This document shows positions 61,486-64,000 of a stretch of DNA of 64,000 nucleotides, piece by piece (the first letter of the stretch is position 1; every line of letters starts with the position of its first letter). This DNA comes from Silene latifolia. Lineage: Eukaryota; Streptophyta; Magnoliopsida; Caryophyllales; Caryophyllaceae. Location: positions 167,768,325 to 167,832,324 of the forward strand of contig NC_133536.1 in assembly GCF_048544455.1 (NCBI RefSeq), given 5' to 3'. Under the pieces are notes generated by a model, which did not search any database, was not told where the DNA came from, and saw nothing but the letters and a program-made list of their open reading frames with translations. Both the position numbers and the translations under genes were made by a program.

Positions 61486-63033
61486 ATGGGCAAGGGTAAG
61501 GCTACCGAGGCTTCTTCCTCAAAAGGACCCAAGGGAGCCTCAGATTATGATGATGAATACTCGGGTAAGGAGGGCCTCCGAGACAAGGCCCTCTCAAATT
61601 GGAAGAAGTTTGCTTCGGTGTCAACCGTGGCACAAACTAAATTCCTTGATGAAAACCTTCTTACCGAGTTGGGAATGCTTCCCACAACCCGAATGCTCTT
61701 GGAAAAGGTCGGACTTGAGGCCTTCATTAGAATTGCCGCACCCACCCGAAGGGGTGTTACCTTTGAGTTTCTATCTTCGTTGGAAAAAGTTAAATTGGGA
61801 AGGGACAAGATCCCGGGGATCAAATTTCGGGCATGCCGCCTTACCCATACCTTGACATATGATGAGGTACGAGAGGCCCTACATATCACCAAAGCCCCCG
61901 TCAAGGAAAACCTTGATAAAAAATTGATGAGTGCTTTTTGGAATGATATTATGGGAGATGTGCGTCATGGAAACTCAAAGAATACCACCATCCCCAACCC
62001 GGTCTTGCGCCTCCTAAGCCGCCATATATACACCAACTTCTTGGTCATGACCGAACCAACAAAAATGCAATATCAAAAAATTCAATGTCTATGGTCGATG
62101 ACCTCGGAAGGGAGGGGAGTACCGGATTGGGTGGACTTGTTTGTGAGTCGGTGCCTTGAACTACAAAAGAATCCAAAAGGGACCATTTTTATTGGGGACA
62201 TGATCGAATTGATTGTGCAAAAGACGGGGTACCATCTCCACCCAATGCATATGAACTTGATGGTAGTGGTCTCCTAGACTACCATTACTTGAAGCACGCA
62301 CACATGATTGAGGTGGTTGACAAAATCGCCCCTTGGTCATTTGGTGCATGGGTGGGCAAAACTCCAAGCATTACATGTATCTACCCCGTCCCCCCGACTC
62401 ACCCTTGGGTTGGGGGAGTGCACAAGATTTCTACATGCCTCCCGACGATGCCTTTGTGTACCTTTGGGTTGATAGAGCACAAGTAGTTGAGCCGGATGAG
62501 GATGAGGGAGGAGAGCAACCGCAAGTGGGGAGGCTTTGACTTTTGGTGACATGCCTCATAATGATGCACCATTTGATGAACCCATGCCTAATGCCCCATA
62601 TGATGAGCCCCATTTCACTCCTCCCCAAATGCCACAACAAACACAACAACAATATCCTTTTTCGGACTCTCAATTCAACTACCCGGCCTTCAACACATGG
62701 CAAACCAACATCACCAACCGTGTCTCAAACATTGAGTCTACCCTCTCCCAAATGCAACTCACGGAGAATGCTCGGTGGGGAATCACCGAAAACCTCTACC
62801 ACCATTATCAAGAAGATTTGGAAGAGATGCGTTATACTTCAAACGTAACTTTTAATATGGTGGCCGCGATGAATGCTCAATTCATGCATCAATTCCCCAC
62901 CCAATACCAAGGGTATAGTGAGACTAAGGTTGAGGAAAAAAGAGCCGAAATGGCTAGATTTCGAAGAAGAAGAGAATCAAGAAGAAGAGGAGGACCTCCG
63001 GACTTTAGAGGTGCCTCAAGCTCACACTCTTGA
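61486..63033 (+). pseudogene. Athila env-position ORF (ATHILA ORF-1 family-like), frameshifted
   Basis: Begins MGKGKATEASSSKGPKG; an upstream in-frame ATG at 61414 is also possible. The body (KFLDENLLTELGMLPTTRML, RGVTFEFLSSLEKVKL, FRACRLTHTLTYDEVREALH) resembles the plant Athila second-ORF/putative plant transposon family. A stop or frameshift at 62275 leads through short frames into 62536-63033, which is Pro/Gln-rich, then coiled-coil (NITNRVSNIESTLSQMQLTE) and ends with a basic tail (RFRRRRESRRRGG). Function unknown. Confidence 0.72.
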
Positions 63034-63153
63034 GTGAGTTAGGGTGTTCACCTCACACTTTGGGGACAAAGTGAAGATTTAAGTGTGGGGTCGGCATGAG
63101 TTGGTATCATGTATATATTGTGATATATTCAATTCCATGCATTGTATTTCGTT

Positions 63154-63214
63154 TCAAAAAAAAAAGAAAAAAAGAAAAAAAAAAAAACAAAAGAAAGAAA
63201 AGAAAAAGAAAAAC
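63154..63214 (+). repeat. oligo(A)-rich purine tract
   Basis: About 60 bases of A with scattered G and one C, directly before the first of three hairpins. Purine-only tracts serve as plus-strand primers in retrotransposons, but this one is far from any visible LTR. Confidence 0.8.
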
Positions 63215-63218
63215 CCGG

Positions 63219-63248
63219 CTAGGATGAAAACCCGAAAGGGCATCCTAG
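63219..63248 (+). ncRNA. structured RNA hairpin 1 (conserved core, variable stem)
   Basis: CTAGGATG pairs perfectly with CATCCTAG (8 bp). The enclosed AAAA-CCC-GAAA-GGG makes an inner 3-bp stem closed by a GNRA-type tetraloop with a four-A bulge. Followed by GCAAAAATG. Structure prediction by eye only. Confidence 0.65.
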
Positions 63249-63272
63249 GCAAAAATGGGAAAGTGGCCGAGG

Positions 63273-63302
63273 CCGGAGTGAAAACCCGAAAGGGCGCTCC
63301 GG
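63273..63302 (+). ncRNA. structured RNA hairpin 2 (conserved core, variable stem)
   Basis: CCGGAGTG pairs with CGCTCCGG (seven Watson-Crick pairs and one U-G wobble) around the same AAAA-CCC-GAAA-GGG core. Followed by GCAAAATG. Confidence 0.65.
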
Positions 63303-63353
63303 GCAAAATGAAGAAAAGAGTGCGAGCCACGAGAGTAGAGGTGAGGAAAAAAG

Positions 63354-63383
63354 CTAAACCGAAAACCCGAAAGGGCGGTTTAG
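63354..63383 (+). ncRNA. structured RNA hairpin 3 (conserved core, variable stem)
   Basis: CTAAACCG pairs perfectly with CGGTTTAG around the same core. Followed by GCAAAATG. The stem sequence shares only its outer C-G and inner G-C pairs, plus CTA/TAG, with hairpin 1. Confidence 0.65.
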
Positions 63384-63419
63384 GCAAAATGAGAGAAGTA
63401 GGAAAAAATTGAAAAATCT

Positions 63420-64000
63420 TGTGACCTCTTTGAAACCTTGAAATCATGTCACATACATGACTACTTCCATTTGGAGTTGGTGACATAAGTGGCGGAGCTC
63501 TAGAAGGCCGGAAGGGTAGGATAGTAGTGTGCCAAGACTAGGAGGGGGATTTGGAGGCTTACTTTGTTACTAGTGCTTGACATACTTGTTATGTGGGATT
63601 GTGTTGACTTGTATTATGCATTGTTGGAGAGGTTGTGTTTGGTTGTTGAGTTGTTGAGTTGAGTTGTTGGAGAATTGTTGAAATGGAGGTGTTTGAGGTT
63701 GCCTAATTGATAGGTTAGGAGAGGCTTTGATGACCAAGGTAGCCTTGTGTTAACCAAGTGGAGTGATAAGGGGGAGTGATAAGGGGGAATGATAAGGTGG
63801 AGTAATAAGGAGGTTATGATGAGTTTTGGGAATGGATGAATGGATGAATTGGTGGACTTAGGATCATCATAGAAGAGGGATGACATAAGGAGGGGGAGTG
63901 AGAGAAGAGAGGTTCATATTGGTGGAATTTGGGTCACTTACTCACTTGTTGAAGCTATGAAGAAAAGTGACCATGTGCATAGAAGAGGGATGATATAAGT
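63420..64000. other. Athila 3' non-coding region
   Basis: No ORF is convincing. It has TTGTTGAG repeats near 63640-63665, a GGGGGAGTGATAA-like tandem run at 63758-63815 and a direct repeat CATAGAAGAGGGATGA at 63867 and 63977. Confidence 0.5.

Larger units (their letters stand above)
53249..64000 (+). mobile_element. Athila-type Ty3-gypsy retrotransposon, running off the window
   Basis: Order: LTR (53249-54629), primer-binding site, gag, protease, RT, RNase H, integrase, env-position ORF, then a long 3' non-coding region to the window end. The 3' LTR is not reached. At least three frameshifts and two in-frame stops interrupt gag-pol, so this copy is non-functional. Confidence 0.9.

Noticed and set aside
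63083..63412. A 109-codon frame with a poly-Lys run and three KTRKG repeats.
   Set aside because: The start is arbitrary and the Lys run comes from the A-rich tract. The repeated part is better explained by the covarying hairpins, though protein-level selection is not excluded.

Overview
The window is plant nuclear DNA: AT-rich intergenic sequence, GT-AG introns, and dense nested transposable elements of flowering-plant lineages (Ale and SIRE-type copia; Tat/Retand, Tekay and Athila gypsy; L1-type LINE; CACTA, Mutator-like, hAT, PIF-like and Stowaway-like DNA elements). The Retand-like element, with an amplified tandem repeat and an antisense ORF, recalls the Retand family described from Silene latifolia. 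A Caryophyllales (perhaps Caryophyllaceae) host is therefore my best guess, held weakly.

The only host gene I can support lies on the minus strand from 30366 down to 1214. It is a MscS-like mechanosensitive channel of the plant MSL4-MSL10 class. Five exons with GT-AG introns join in frame to give 667 residues. Intron 2 is about 25.2 kb (3471-28675). It holds TA microsatellites with a terminal-inverted-repeat element between them, a 40-bp perfect palindrome, a decayed copia element, a young SIRE-type gag-only element (10036-15528), hAT, Mutator-like, PIF-like and Stowaway-like MITEs, a 1.35-kb retroposon with a 17-bp target duplication, and a local tandem duplication whose second copy carries an Ale-type copia element with one uninterrupted 1385-codon ORF (22098-26818).

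Upstream of the gene are a 3.7-kb Mutator-like element (32666-36366) with a CACTA element nested inside it (33259-35689), and a 387-bp relative of the same Mutator-like family (37342-37728). From 38169 to 46574 lies a Retand/Tat-like gypsy element in minus orientation: gag-pro without pol, a roughly 167-bp tandem repeat, and an antisense ORF with its own TATA box and an intron. A 5'-truncated LINE follows (46829-48796), then the 5' end of a Tekay-type gypsy element (LTR, primer-binding site, partial gag; 50335 to about 53050). The last part, 53249 to the window edge, is a long Athila-type gypsy element (LTR, gag, protease, RT, RNase H, integrase, env-position ORF) with several inactivating mutations.

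The most unusual signals are in the Athila-type element. Three hairpins at 63219-63383 have different but self-complementary 8-bp stems around an identical AAAA-CCC-GAAA-GGG core, so the stems covary. A paired-palindrome module occurs three times, in the LTR, between protease and RT, and after integrase.
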